From assembly GCA_031213475.1 (NCBI GenBank), contig JARUPZ010000009.1, positions 12,116,961 through 12,180,960 of the forward strand: a DNA stretch of 64,000 nucleotides, in the 5' to 3' direction. Source of the stretch: Nereocystis luetkeana (taxonomy: Eukaryota; Sar; Phaeophyceae; Laminariales; Laminariaceae). The notes under the pieces were generated by a model that saw nothing but the letters and a program-made list of their open reading frames with translations, did no database searches and had not been told where the DNA came from. Made by a program: the position numbers and the translations under genes. Below are positions 12,301 through 19,569 of this stretch, in pieces. How positions within the stretch are numbered: the first letter of the stretch is position 1; the number at the start of each line of letters is the position of its first letter.

Positions 12301-14474
12301 AACCCTTTTATAACCGCAGTCCCGTTTTGGGGACACACCACTCGAATTCCAAGTAGTTTGTCCCCAAAACGAGACTGCGGTTCTAAAGGGGTTAAGCTCC
12401 TTTTAAACCTCCTCTTGCATCGTCTGGTGTACACAACCCTTAATCCTCTCTACTATGCCTTTGACAACCCGGACCCCTCCCCTCTCCTTGACCAGGTATT
12501 TTTCGCCTGCGGGTTGCTGGTGCTGCTCTTCGAGTTGGCAGCCGTGCCGTACCTCACGCCATGGCTGGGTGTCAAACTTTCGCAGAGGCTGGGCTCTGTG
12601 TTCGAGGTGCCCATCTATTTCTTGTTCCCTTTGCTCTCCCGCATGGAGGGTAGCGACCTCCAGGTCGCCCTGATTGCTCTGGTCCTTCTCTTTACGTGCT
12701 ACGTTGGCACCAACTCGGTGAGGCTTTGACGGTATCAGGGGTATGCTGTAGTGTTTGAACGGGGCTATGTGTTTGGGGGTTTTACACTGGTGTTCTTGCT
12801 GTCGCAGCTTGTAGAAGGCAGCGATGAACGCTGGTGTTTGGTCCGTGCTGGTATTCCAGTTCATGTACTACAACCGCACCAACTCGATCAGTGCTTGACT
12901 GTGTTGGGCGTTTCCTGTACGGATACTATAGAAGCCATTTGTTGATGCGGGTGATTGACGAGGTTGCGGCTGCTGCTGTAGAAGGCCGCGATCGAGGTTA
13001 AGGGGGGTGTTTCGACGCTGATGTTGCTTTTGTAGCGATGGGATATACTCCCTAGCTGCGCCTGCACTAACGCGGACTTGCCGGGTAACGTATTTGGGTT
13101 AAAGATGTAGCGGTAGAAGACAGCTGTCGATCTGGCTGTTTGACGATGTTTGATTGATCTTTAAGAAGGCAGCGATCGATGTGTTGTCACTGTTGTAGTG
13201 GTACACTGTAAAACCGCTTAAATCTATTCAAGCTACACGCGCACCAACGCAGGCAATGCTGGAGGGCGTTATTTGTTCGTTGTAGGTATACAGTACCGTT
13301 GGCGATGCGGGTGTCTCCGTTCTCACGCATTCACTTCTCCGGCTCCGGCGTGGATTCACCGTTTGCGCCGCCGATCAGTTCTTCATGGGCAGATGCACTC
13401 ACTACTGCCTGAGGCTGATCACCTCATGATATCTATGGGCCCATCCAAACCCTGGCTTCGAAAAGCAACAACTCCAAAATATGTGCCCCACAATGAATGG
13501 GTCGCGATCCAAGGTACCTGTTGCCAAGGTTATATTGTTGGCAACGACAAATGAGAAATCCGGAGAACAGAACAAGGTAGCGGCCTACGTTGCAGCACAG
13601 CAGATATTTTTTCAATGTTTCAATACTGTGCAATTCACACACAAGTCATACGTAGGGAACTCCCGAGTTTGGGTGCCCGTGTGTCTTAACTACTCCGACC
13701 AGGCCGTGGTGCGTACCACCCTCGCAGTACGGTCGGGGTCGCACCGGCTGTCCACACCGCCACGACGCCCGCGTAACCTACCTGGAGATATTTCCCAGGT
13801 GCCTGTCTCCACCACAACATGCTCACGCGCCCGTGGTAGGGGCATCTGTTTGTGCTGCTTAAACGGAAGCGACAGTATAAACTGACGCTCGGTGCGCTTT
13901 GAAAACCTTTCTTCGAGGTTAGGCGAAGCTTTACACTGACCGATCGGCCGGAGGAATAAACATATCTAAAACGAAAAATTCGCCCACTGCCACACTTCTA
14001 TAAAACCACCATCCCGCGAGAATGCCGATCCGTCCTATACCTTCCACGTTTCCTACTTACCTCCCTGCCCTCCTACACCACACCACCTATGTGTGTAGGC
14101 CCTCCAGTCTGAATGTCGAGCAAACGTTGACTCTCCCATGCCGTCCCTTGTTTTTCGTACGGTATATCCCTCTCCTCCGACGTTCGCTGCGTGGTGGCTT
14201 CCGAGAGCAGTTTTTCGTGGGCACCGCTCTAGCTATCAACACCGCCACAGGAGCTGATCGCCGAGGCGAGCTCAACGGAATCTCTTCGATGATCACTTCT
14301 TTGATGAGAGCAATCTCTCCCATCGTGTCCGCATCCCTATTCGCCTACTCCATCAACAGTGACCACGGGTTTCCCGTCAACCACCACCTCGCCTTCGCCT
14401 TCATAGGCTCAATGAGACTCATCGCGGCCTGCATTGGGTGGAACAGGATCACAGACAACGGAAACATGGAGTAA
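236..14474 (+). CDS. MFS transporter gene A (whole gene, nine exons)
   Basis: Predicted major facilitator superfamily membrane transporter, closest in style to the plant ZIFL / fungal MFS group; the substrate cannot be read from sequence. Join 236-374, 1785-1968, 2273-2376, 4208-4313, 5859-5969, 7021-7717, 10788-10883, 12496-12717, 14211-14474 gives 1923 nt, 640 codons plus TAA, with every junction in phase and GT..AG borders. Helices 1-6 come from exons 1-5, the long cytoplasmic loop from exon 6 (residues about 215-430), helices 7-12 from the end of exon 6 to exon 9. The length exceeds a typical 450-500 aa MFS protein because of the loop. Gene B at 50599 has the same structure, which supports the model. 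The ATG at 236 follows an in-frame TGA at 224 with no clear upstream acceptor, so it is taken as the start; an upstream exon cannot be excluded. Family assignment is confident; taxon and substrate are not. Confidence 0.85.
375..1784 (+). other. Intron 1 of MFS gene A
   Basis: 1410-nt intron, GTGAGA donor and GCCAG acceptor. It holds a weak echo of exon 1 at about 400-500 and one exact TACCTGGTA site at 437. No other coding signal is seen; open frames here do not match any family I recognise. Confidence 0.7.
398..500 (+). pseudogene. Possible decayed copy of exon 1 (gene A intron 1)
   Basis: Bases after the exon 1 donor resemble the 3' half of exon 1 again: a GGCTATACG..GTACCTGG..CAGGACCGAAGAGGAGAGAGTTGG pattern, interrupted by small gaps, against GCCTATGCG..GTACCTGG..AAGGACGAAGCTGGTGAGACTTG. 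Matches are scattered and eye-aligned only. Gene B shows a similar short echo at about 50797-50822. Confidence 0.3.
1785..1968 (+). CDS. MFS gene A exon 2 (helices 2-3, loop motif A)
   Basis: 184 nt encoding residues 47-108. It reads GYYAGLLSSGFMIGR, then SSHFWGLVADRYGSRIVL and a third helix ending FVYAFFCR. The G-x-x-x-D-R-x-G-x-R signature of the loop between helices 2 and 3 is complete (GLVADRYGSR), which is the firmest family mark in the gene. Acceptor GCGCCAG, donor GTGAGG. Confidence 0.9.
2273..2376 (+). CDS. MFS gene A exon 3 (helix 4 region)
   Basis: 104 nt encoding residues 108-143: RFLLGLFNGMMTASKTLVSE and CGTEHGTVGMGLIT. RFLLGLFNG is the usual start of MFS helix 4. The acceptor is TTCCCCAG; the donor is GTGAGA, taken inside ACATGTGAG because gene B uses the same site and this keeps the reading frame into exon 4. 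The preceding intron 2 (1969-2272) is 304 nt and shows nothing else. Confidence 0.88.
2377..4207 (+). other. Intron 3 of MFS gene A
   Basis: 1831-nt intron. Its 3' part has a pyrimidine-rich stretch (about 4105-4142), 25 bases of which recur near 56847-56871 in intron 3 of gene B. This shows that the introns are homologous as well as the exons. No gene or element recognised. Confidence 0.7.
4208..4313 (+). CDS. MFS gene A exon 4 (helix 5, antiporter-type motif)
   Basis: 106 nt encoding residues 143-178: AWSLGAVLGPGVGGMLAEPA then NFPGTFSQDGVFG. GAVLGPGVGG is the helix 5 motif C pattern (G-x-x-x-G-P-x-x-G-G) associated with proton antiport in MFS proteins. That suggests drug:H+ or metal-chelator:H+ antiport but does not prove it. 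The CGTAG acceptor is used in both genes. Confidence 0.88.
4312..4411 (+). repeat. Tandem 50-bp duplication spanning the exon 4 donor
   Basis: The block from the last AG of exon 4 (4312) to 4361 is repeated at 4362-4411 with a few changes. Both copies begin AGGTAATTGTTGACGCCTGC. The second therefore offers a duplicate GTAATTG donor at 4364, 50 nt downstream, whose use would shift the frame. Confidence 0.85.
4528..4680 (+). pseudogene. Possible decayed copy of exon 3 (gene A intron 4)
   Basis: Eye alignment shows GCCTCGAAAGGCTGAACGTG.. then ACCGTTTCCCA, resembling exon 3 of either gene (GCTTCGAAA.. GTGTGCGGAAC..ACCGTGGGCA). About 60 bases on, GGAACAAGCATACATCG matches GGGACCAAGCATACGTC, which lies just after the real exon 3 donor. 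With the exon 4 echo at 5202 this suggests a duplicated exon 3-exon 4 segment. It is short and gapped. Confidence 0.35.
5202..5262 (+). pseudogene. Decayed copy of exon 4 3' end (gene A intron 4)
   Basis: The bases CTCCTGGCGACCGTCTCACAGG followed by TTGGGTGTATTCGGAGG parallel the real exon 4 end (CCTGGCACCTTCTCCCAGGA, CGGGGTATTCGGGAGG). The match continues into a donor-side GGAATAGTTG like GGTAATTGTTG. The donor GT is lost. Gene B has a separate exon 4 echo at 57381. Confidence 0.55.
5365..5469. repeat. 103-nt near-perfect hairpin in intron 4
   Basis: Left arm 5365-5415 and right arm 5419-5469 are inverted copies with a 3-nt loop (AGT); 49 of 51 positions pair and the inner 36 pair perfectly. 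Arms contain ATGGTGGTGGCGATATATCA and its complement. The outer 5' part of the left arm continues sequence homologous to gene B intron 4, so the right arm is probably the newer inverted copy. If transcribed with the intron it would form a long perfect stem. Whether it is a small-RNA precursor is not known. Confidence 0.92.
5859..5969 (+). CDS. MFS gene A exon 5 (helix 6)
   Basis: 111 nt encoding residues 178-215: NPYLLSNVVGAGLAILSLPL, VLIFLRDTKAAEIGNP. PYLL plus the following hydrophobic stretch is helix 6, and LRDTKA begins the cytoplasmic loop. The acceptor is TCCACAG and the donor GTGAGT. Same length and phase as gene B exon 5. Confidence 0.88.
5970..7020 (+). other. Intron 5 of MFS gene A
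   Basis: 1051-nt intron. Apart from the possible exon 5 echo it shows nothing recognisable. Its last bases (TTCTTGGTG..GTGCAG) match the acceptor side of gene B intron 5. Confidence 0.65.
6084..6184 (+). pseudogene. Possible decayed copy of exon 5 (gene A intron 5)
   Basis: A good acceptor (T8CAG, ending 6083) is followed by about 100 nt whose 3' half resembles exon 5 (GACACAAGCAAGGAGCCACTCGGCCGAGCG against GACCCCAAGGCAGCCGAGCTCGGCAGC of gene B). It ends at a GTAACC donor-like site (6185). Reading frame is not conserved throughout. By eye only. Confidence 0.35.
7021..7717 (+). CDS. MFS gene A exon 6 (central repeat loop and start of helix 7)
   Basis: 697 nt encoding residues 215-447. The first part is Asn/Gly/Asp-rich. 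Three tandem units of about 64 residues follow, starting at residues 264, 328 and 391. Each opens with PSWMQ then E/K-x-[IM]-P-x-T, and the first two continue with a GSFxSALEAxGxRK block; a degenerate PSWPKEG lies at 364. The exon ends with RRKTKEIKQDSLLAQ and the start of helix 7 (HIVALLFMEAVYS). The loop is rich in Ser, Thr, Lys and Pro and is probably cytoplasmic. I know no named domain for it. The TTCATGGAAGCGGTATAC end and GTAAGC donor match gene B. Gene B lacks one unit (198 nt shorter). Confidence 0.85.
7166..7620 (+). repeat. Coding tandem repeat, PSWMQ units of about 190 nt
   Basis: Direct repeats within exon 6 begin at 7166, 7358 and 7547, each encoding PSWMQ plus a conserved SALEAxG block in the first two. 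Period 192 then 189 nt, a multiple of three, so unit gain or loss keeps frame. The gene B equivalent has two starts, 63 residues apart. Confidence 0.85.
8340..8920. repeat. Zone rich in CGGAGTAC / GTACTCCG-type motifs
   Basis: Short words such as CTCGGAGTA, AGTACTCC, CGAGTACC and their complements recur many times, including the palindromic ACTCGGAGTACTCC at about 8698. No fixed period is seen. Confidence 0.5.
8471..8574. mobile_element. MITE, TTACGGGGG family copy 1
   Basis: 104-bp palindromic element with degenerate ends TCACGGGG..CCCCGTAG instead of TTACGG..CCGTAA. The right inner arm TTTGGTCCTCTTTACTATGG matches the copy at 40536. A TA follows at 8575. No coding capacity; TA flanks suggest mobilisation by a Tc1/mariner-type transposase. 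Confidence 0.8.
10262..10346. mobile_element. MITE, TTACGGGGG family copy 2
   Basis: 85-bp element with ends TTACGGAGGACCATAATAAA and CCCCCGTAA, flanked by TA on both sides (10260-10261 and 10347-10348). Slightly shorter than the 104-bp copies. Lies in intron 6 of gene A. Confidence 0.85.
10536..10740 (+). pseudogene. Ladder of decayed exon 7 starts before exon 7
   Basis: The acceptor region and first about 25 bases of exon 7 recur upstream of the real one. A block at 10590-10660 keeps TGTCCCCTGCTC, TTGAAGG and CTGGTTTTGATGAAG. One at 10689-10740 keeps TGTTCGAACGGTTTCACACT then GGTTCCGATGAGG. A weaker one lies at about 10525-10580. Exon-start positions fall near 10540, 10625, 10711 and 10788, a spacing of 77-90 nt. 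Frames are broken, so these are remnants rather than usable exons. Confidence 0.6.
10788..10883 (+). CDS. MFS gene A exon 7 (loop between helices 7 and 8)
   Basis: 96 nt, phase 0 on both sides, encoding residues 448-479: VSFSGFDEVYALWALSSA then GGLEWSSEQIGQ. The GFDEV..LWA..GGL.W.S.EIGQ pattern is typical of this MFS branch between helices 7 and 8. The TTTGGAAG acceptor and GTGAGA donor are shared with gene B. Confidence 0.87.
11248..11290 (+). pseudogene. Decayed copy of exon 7 3' end (first)
   Basis: TGGTCAAGTCAGCAAATAGG then GCAG followed by GT repeats the end of exon 7 and its donor (TGGTCAAGCGAGCAAATAGG, ACAG). It is closer to gene B exon 7 (AGCCAGCAAATAGGGCAG) than to gene A exon 7. 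Encodes DWSSQQIGQ. Confidence 0.75.
12229..12280 (+). pseudogene. Decayed copy of exon 7 3' end (second)
   Basis: GGCCTGGAGTTGGCAAGTCC then GCGAAATAGGGCAG repeats the last about 35 bases of exon 7 with two small changes. The donor is GC instead of GT. Confidence 0.65.
12303..12391. mobile_element. TTAA-flanked MITE (piggyBac-like ends)
   Basis: Inverted arms of about 33 bp within a 37-bp near-match including the flanks (34 of 37 pair), containing AACCGCAGTC and CGTTTTGGGGACA. The element starts CCC and ends GGG and is bounded by TTAA on both sides (12299-12302, 12392-12395), the target duplication and terminal triplet expected of piggyBac-type elements. No coding capacity. Only one copy seen in the window. 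Confidence 0.75.
12496..12717 (+). CDS. MFS gene A exon 8 (helices 8-10)
   Basis: 222 nt, phase 0, encoding residues 480-553: VFFACGLLVLLFELAAVPYL, TPWLGVKLSQRLGSVFEVPI, a third hydrophobic stretch ending FLFPLLSR, then LQVALIALVLLFTCYVGTNS. The LGVKLSQRLGS segment is the loop between helices 8 and 9, the second-half counterpart of the exon 2 motif. Strong identity to gene B exon 8. Acceptor TGACCAG, donor GTGAGG. Confidence 0.9.
12718..14210 (+). other. Intron 8 of MFS gene A
   Basis: 1493-nt intron. Its 5' third (12790-13250) carries decayed copies of the exon 8 3' half. The rest shows no recognisable element. Confidence 0.7.
12790..13250 (+). pseudogene. Three decayed copies of the exon 8 3' half
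   Basis: The first (12793-12889) aligns along its length with the end of exon 8: TTGCTGTCGCAGC, then GAAGGCAGCGATGAACGC, then CATGTACTAC and CGCACCAACTCG, against TTGCTCTCCCGCATG, GAGGGTAGCGACCTCC, CGTGCTAC and GCACCAACTCG. Weaker repeats at about 12965-13080 and 13155-13250 keep GTAGAAGGCCGCGATCGAGG or AAGAAGGCAGCGATCGATG, and GCAC(T/C)AACGC. Spacing is about 180-190 nt. Frames are broken. Confidence 0.6.
14211..14474 (+). CDS. MFS gene A exon 9 (helices 11-12, C-terminus)
   Basis: 264 nt, phase 0, encoding residues 554-640 and TAA. It reads FFVGTALAINTATGADRRGE, LNGISSMITSLMRAISPIVS, then HGFPVNHHLAFAFIGSMRLI and a short hydrophilic tail. GELNG..S..R.ISP.V is the helix 11 pattern of this family. 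The GAGAGCAG acceptor was chosen because it restores phase 0; no gene B copy is in the window to confirm it. Confidence 0.8.
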   Translation, partial: FFVGTALAINTATGADRRGELNGISSMITSLMRAISPIVSASLFAYSINSDHGFPVNHHLAFAFIGSMRLIAACIGWNRITDNGNME

Positions 14475-14630
14475 ACATGCCCATTTTGCATGGAGAGGGG
14501 TGTGCCTTTCTCCTTGGTTTCGGCAAGACTAACCACTGATTGCATGGGCGCCACACTTTCCACGGTGGGCGTGCTGCTGTATGTTTCTGTGGGCTCCTCC
14601 CTTGAAAAGCTCAACATATGTGACGCCTAA
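14475..14630 (+). pseudogene. Possible decayed copy of the exon 9 end downstream of the stop
   Basis: GCCTTTCTCC..GACTAACCACTGATTGCATGGGCGCC loosely repeats the exon 9 stretch GCCTTCATAG..GACTCATCGCGGCCTGCATTGGGTGG. It is short and rests on eye alignment. No AATAAA signal is seen nearby. Confidence 0.25.
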
Positions 14631-17600
14631 ACACCGGTTGTAAGGAATGTTGCACGCTTACCCGGATGAAACACCCTATGGACTAGGTGTGTTACGAACC
14701 ACATGGCAAAAAAACGAAGTACGTTATGTACTTCCTATAGTTGCGTAGCTTCAGGAGTTAAAAATACCTCAGCTCTTGAGCCCTCTGCCCCTCTCGTAGG
14801 ATGAGGCACTCTGTTGCGTAGAGCATGGGGTAGCTCGGCTTACGCACATTCGGCCTAGTCGCACTGACCTGCTTAGGTAAGTGGCTGGCGGGTGCTTTTG
14901 TCCCTCCTGGGTTCGATGAGACGGATAGCTACGTTGCTGGGGTAGCGCAGGGTCACGCGGACAACAGGAACGTATCGTAGATACACCCGATCTTACATGG
15001 TGAAGGGGTGCAGGGGTTCTGTAAGAGGGCATGAACAGTTTCTGGTAGCTCAGCTGCGAAAAGGAGATAGGCCTATCGGAAAGCCTCCACCGCGGGAGCC
15101 GTGAAATGAAGGGACATATACCAGGGTACGCCAGAAAAATGTCGCCAGGTACTCGCGCTAGTGACTTATTTGTAGTTATCATCGTAGGTGCGCGCGCTTG
15201 GAGTGGACGGTAAATAGACGTACCTGGTACCATCTTGTGTTTGGTAAACTACAGTTCGGAGTACGCGTTGCCACCGCTATGGCTTTGCCAGACTCAAACA
15301 GAAGCCAAGTCTTATGAAGGCATGCCGTATATGCTCTTGGGGACGTTTCGAGCCGGTGGGGTAAACTACTATTTTTGTTCAAGATACGCGCCAGGTTCTG
15401 TAGGGCCGGACGACTTTGGACGCGTAGATGTCATGCTCGCGTGGTTAGCAGCTGCGCGATTGCTGCTAAGCTCAAACCTTCGGCGGTCGAGAACATCTGC
15501 TCGAACCCGTGGACTGCTGATAGACTTCATCCTTGTATGGACGTCTCCGTTCTGTTCTGTACATGGGCTATATAACGGAGGCGTGCTAGTATAGGGAGGG
15601 GGGGGGAGATGTTTCGGCCAGGACGTTTTTCACTGACAGGGGTCCTGAGTTCGGGAGACACGCAGTATTTCTGGTTTCAAAAATATTTTAACAGTAACCA
15701 CGCGTGTTGAGATAGGGGTAGTAGCACGTTCTGGTCAAATCGTTTCAGATTGATGGAGCTTCCAAACCGAGAAGCTGCCCACCGTTTTTGTCGTTGTTGT
15801 AGTTTTTTTTGTGGTAAGTATACCTACCGCCGACCATCCATGGCATCGTCCATCGGGGGGCCCCATCATTTTTCTCGACTTCCGGTTGAAGCGAGGTGCC
15901 TCAGAACGTATGAGGTATACTCCTATTGAAGAATGCATCCAAGGTTGCTAGAAACCTATACCGGTGTACGCTCAGTCATGGCGATCGTATATCGGGGTTC
16001 ACCGTGCAATGTGTCTCGACCTGTGGTTCGTTGGGTGCGGTACAGACCTCTCCAAGCGGGGAGCCTCAGGAACATGAGTTGCTACGACTACCGTGGCTCG
16101 GGATACCGGGATATAGCGGTAGAATGTTTTTTTGCACACACAGTTTCGACAACCGGGGCTCGTCAATGCCTCTGGGGCAGAGTGGATGCTTTTGGGCACG
16201 CCTGGATGCCTCTGACGGACTCGGGACTCTGGAATTGTTGAGCTTCCTCAATATTGGAGTAGTCTCATTTGTATTGTAGAGTTTTTTGCAGTCCCATTTG
16301 CATTGCAGTCCTTGTTTTCAGTCCCGTTCACGTTGCCCATTTTTGTTTGTACTTTGCTTAGGCAGGCAGTCGGATTGCGCATCATCGGGTATACGAAAGG
16401 TGGACATGTTTTATACAATATACCTGGTATGATTTTTATCTGACCGAAAGTATGAAGCTCCCAACAACCTGGGTCCAGGTAATAGTATCCCCACTGTGAC
16501 GTCGCATGCGCCAACGGGGGCGTTCAGATCGTGATTGTGTGGCGGATAAAGTCGTTGGGGAGCGGTCGATTCCCCCGCGGGAGTCACAATTGGGTTGGTT
16601 GGTGCACCTCGAGCAGATTAAATGACTCCGCAGATCGCGGAGACATTTTTCACCGAGCTGCATGATCCGTCCAACCTGTGGTAGATCGCACAGACCATGT
16701 TCACATACTTTGGCTTCGTCTGTTTGACGTGATGTACTTGAGCATATCACCGCGTGAAAGGCGCATCCTACGGCAAGGGTTTGCTAGTTTTGGGGCAGAT
16801 TGTCCTGGCCGGTTGAGCCCCACGGCCGTATAATGTGATGCTTTTACTACTGCATGGTGTTTGGGTCTAGCGCATATACCTACTGAGCGACTAACCTTTG
16901 TTGTAACCATAAGAAGAGAGAGACGTTCAGCTCCCTATGAGGAGAGCTAAGAAGAAAAAGCGCGAGGCCACCTTCGGGTACATCGACAGGTGGAGGACTA
17001 TAGGCCGAGCACGACCTCAAGAACCACAGCAAATTGGTAATCCCCCCAAGATACCAAGTATAGGGTATTTGTAGCGTAAGGAATCTGAGGATACTCGAGT
17101 ACCTACCCGAGTATCACCAACCCTAGTCGGATTTGATGTCCGGGTGCCCCACAGTACGTACCGTGCTTAACATACTCTGAAGAGGTCTTGGTTGCACCGG
17201 GCGCATTTTAGGAATTATTCAAGAGGCGTGGGGGGGGTCTAGAGCTTCAGGTATTTAGAGTTTTTCCGAATAGACGCATCGGTCATACTTTGTTTTTCCG
17301 ATCTCTAGGAGAATATCTGGGTGTCACTCGGAGTAATTTGGTGTATGTGTACATCAAATCAGGATTGACAAATATTGTGGATTTGTTTCTCCTAATTCAC
17401 TGTGGGCGAAGCAGTGGTTACATATTTTTCACTCTTGGAGGATTCAGTTGCACGTACTTGGTAGTGGCCCGTTGTTGGCGGATGAGCATCTATTCGCAAG
17501 CACGATTGCGAACGAAATGTACCATGGCGGTAGTTGCACTTGTGTTTGGGTTACGTTCGCTCGTATTCCAGCGGGCCTATGGCCGTACACACGCACATAC

Positions 17601-19560
17601 ATACGGTTTTTATTAAATACATCCAACTGTGTGAAAGTAATATATCACACGTGAGCATATCGTTAGTATAAAAGGTACCCGTACTACTTGGTAGGCGTTT
17701 TAGGCAGCAGTGCCCGGTTGAGCGGGGTCGCTATCAAATGAGAGTACAACCATTTTCTTGTCCATACATCCGTGCGCCCGTCTGTACCCCTTGTCTGCCT
17801 TTTGTGTCTGATTGTCTAGGGGCGCTTTTTTTGTATTTCTGAGTCGTGCGAGCAATGCCTACGCCCAATTGTCATTTTTTCCCGTCAAAACCTTGGTGTG
17901 CGATTGGCCTCCTGCACAGCGTGGAGTAACAAGAGTCAGACGACAGTCGATCAGCCTGGGCCAATGCCGGCGCCTTGTCTTGGGCATTGTGTTGTTGGTT
18001 GGCACCATGACGAGCGTTTTTTTTCGGTAGGGGTTTGCACTTCTGATATCAGAATGAAACCTTGGATAAGTCATCCATTCCCGCTTCATGATCTAGGTAT
18101 TTCAGGGCAGATAGGCTTCTGATCTGAATGATCTAGGTCTTCGTGCTGAGTAGAAGCCTTGAACATGGTGTGCCTGGTCGTCGGCATAGTCCCTGGGTTG
18201 GATATGTACCAAGCAGTACTCCCCGGCTCTTCTTTGATTTCTACGGGCAGAACTTAAATCCTGTCCATCTGCCCCCCTTCTTATCACTTTCCAACTAACC
18301 TACGATAAAATTCCCTTCAAATATTGTAGGAAATACTCCCGAATGAGGGTTAAGCCATCAAGAAAATATATTTCGACCGAAATCGAGCAAAACTTGAATT
18401 TCAATTAAACCAATTTGTACTGAAAATAGAGTGAATTATTTATCTTCCGTCTGCGGGCACACGAAAAGTTTCCAAATCCGTTCACGTGGAGTATATATGT
18501 ATGTTTCCTCTAGACAAAAATATCTCTTCTTCTTGACCGGTTTTGGTCATTGTGCGTTTTGTACCGTCGTTGCAACATTCACGGTCGAGCACGGCATAGT
18601 GACGCCCTCGTGGCGGTCAATCTATAATTGTCGCCCACCGCTTCCCATCGGAATACCTAGCTTCTGCTTGGTACGCTCAGCGAGAGATCCCACTCCCCAA
18701 AAGAACGAGTTGAAATTCCCGCACCCACATCAACACTACTGCGCCGTACGTACAGCAACACGTGTATTTTCAGGGACCAACAGCGAAACGCTAAGGTAGG
18801 AGTGAGATACATACGTGCGAACAATATGAGTTCGATGATTGCACAGAACCAATTCGCCCATGTGCACCCTCTTGAAGTCATCCGGTACAATATTCTCAGT
18901 CGGAAAAAACTGAGTATCTATATCAAATAAATGTAAATCTGCAAATCTGTCGGTTGTTTTGGCTGTCTATTTGTCTGTCTGTCGGCAACCGCTCCTCAAT
19001 CCTCGTAAAAACTTGTCCCCAACCGCTCCGACGTTGACGTGCACACTGCGCGAATCGAAAGCGGGCACACGTACGAGCAGCCTGGGCCAACCTTTGGGTT
19101 CGACGGAGCCCTGACCCCTGAGCTACGCGACTTAGCCTACGATCGCTTGAGGCAATCACTGGTGCCAAAGTCGTGACGAACAGCGGAATATTTCTCTCAA
19201 TGTCTACAGCGCATCGATCGCAACAAACGTGGAATCGCCTATTAGAGACATGGCCCGCTCAGCGCGGTCGGCTAACTGCTCTAATAATGGCGTTACCCGC
19301 CGCTCGCACACGACCGTACAAGGTCGCTTCTGGCTGCAGGTTCTTGACCTCATCGGGTTTACGACATATTATATGGCGTTTTTCGGCAGGGTCGCTTCCT
19401 GCTGTACAGTAAACCGGAGTAAATATATATACTTCAGACCATTATTGATAGTTAAGACCAGCACAACTGCCGCCATACTTCATCAGCAGTAACAAAAACA
19501 CTCTGTGTCCCAGACATGGATGAGGGTCAAAAGACCCCGTGTTACGGTGAAAGTGGTCGT
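14631..19560. other. Intergenic stretch without recognisable genes
   Basis: About 5 kb with only short frames that match no family. It holds exact palindrome-family sites at 15221 and 16421. A phrase around 14900 (CTGGGTTCGATGAGACGG) resembles exon 7 but is too short to call. Confidence 0.5.
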
Positions 19561-19569
19561 TGGGGACCT

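Larger units (their letters stand above)
10884..12495 (+). other. Intron 7 of MFS gene A
   Basis: 1612-nt intron with two decayed copies of the exon 7 3' end (11248 and 12226) and a TTAA-flanked MITE (12303-12391) just before exon 8. Nothing else recognised. Confidence 0.7.

Noticed and set aside
12403..12864. 153-codon minus-strand frame
   Set aside because: Antisense shadow of gene A exon 8 and its decayed copies.
12751..12945. Short + frame after gene A exon 8 as an extra exon
   Set aside because: It aligns as a decayed copy of the exon 8 end and lacks a donor; the 9-exon model is already in phase without it.
14890..14950. Another exon 7 echo (CTGGGTTCGATGAGACGG)
   Set aside because: Only about 15 bases match and the surroundings do not align.
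18102..18287. Minus-strand frame resembling a retroelement RNase H tail, with a similar phrase at 6112-6408
   Set aside because: Similarity is limited to a few residues (e.g. VHIQPRDYADD) and could be chance or a minor repeat.
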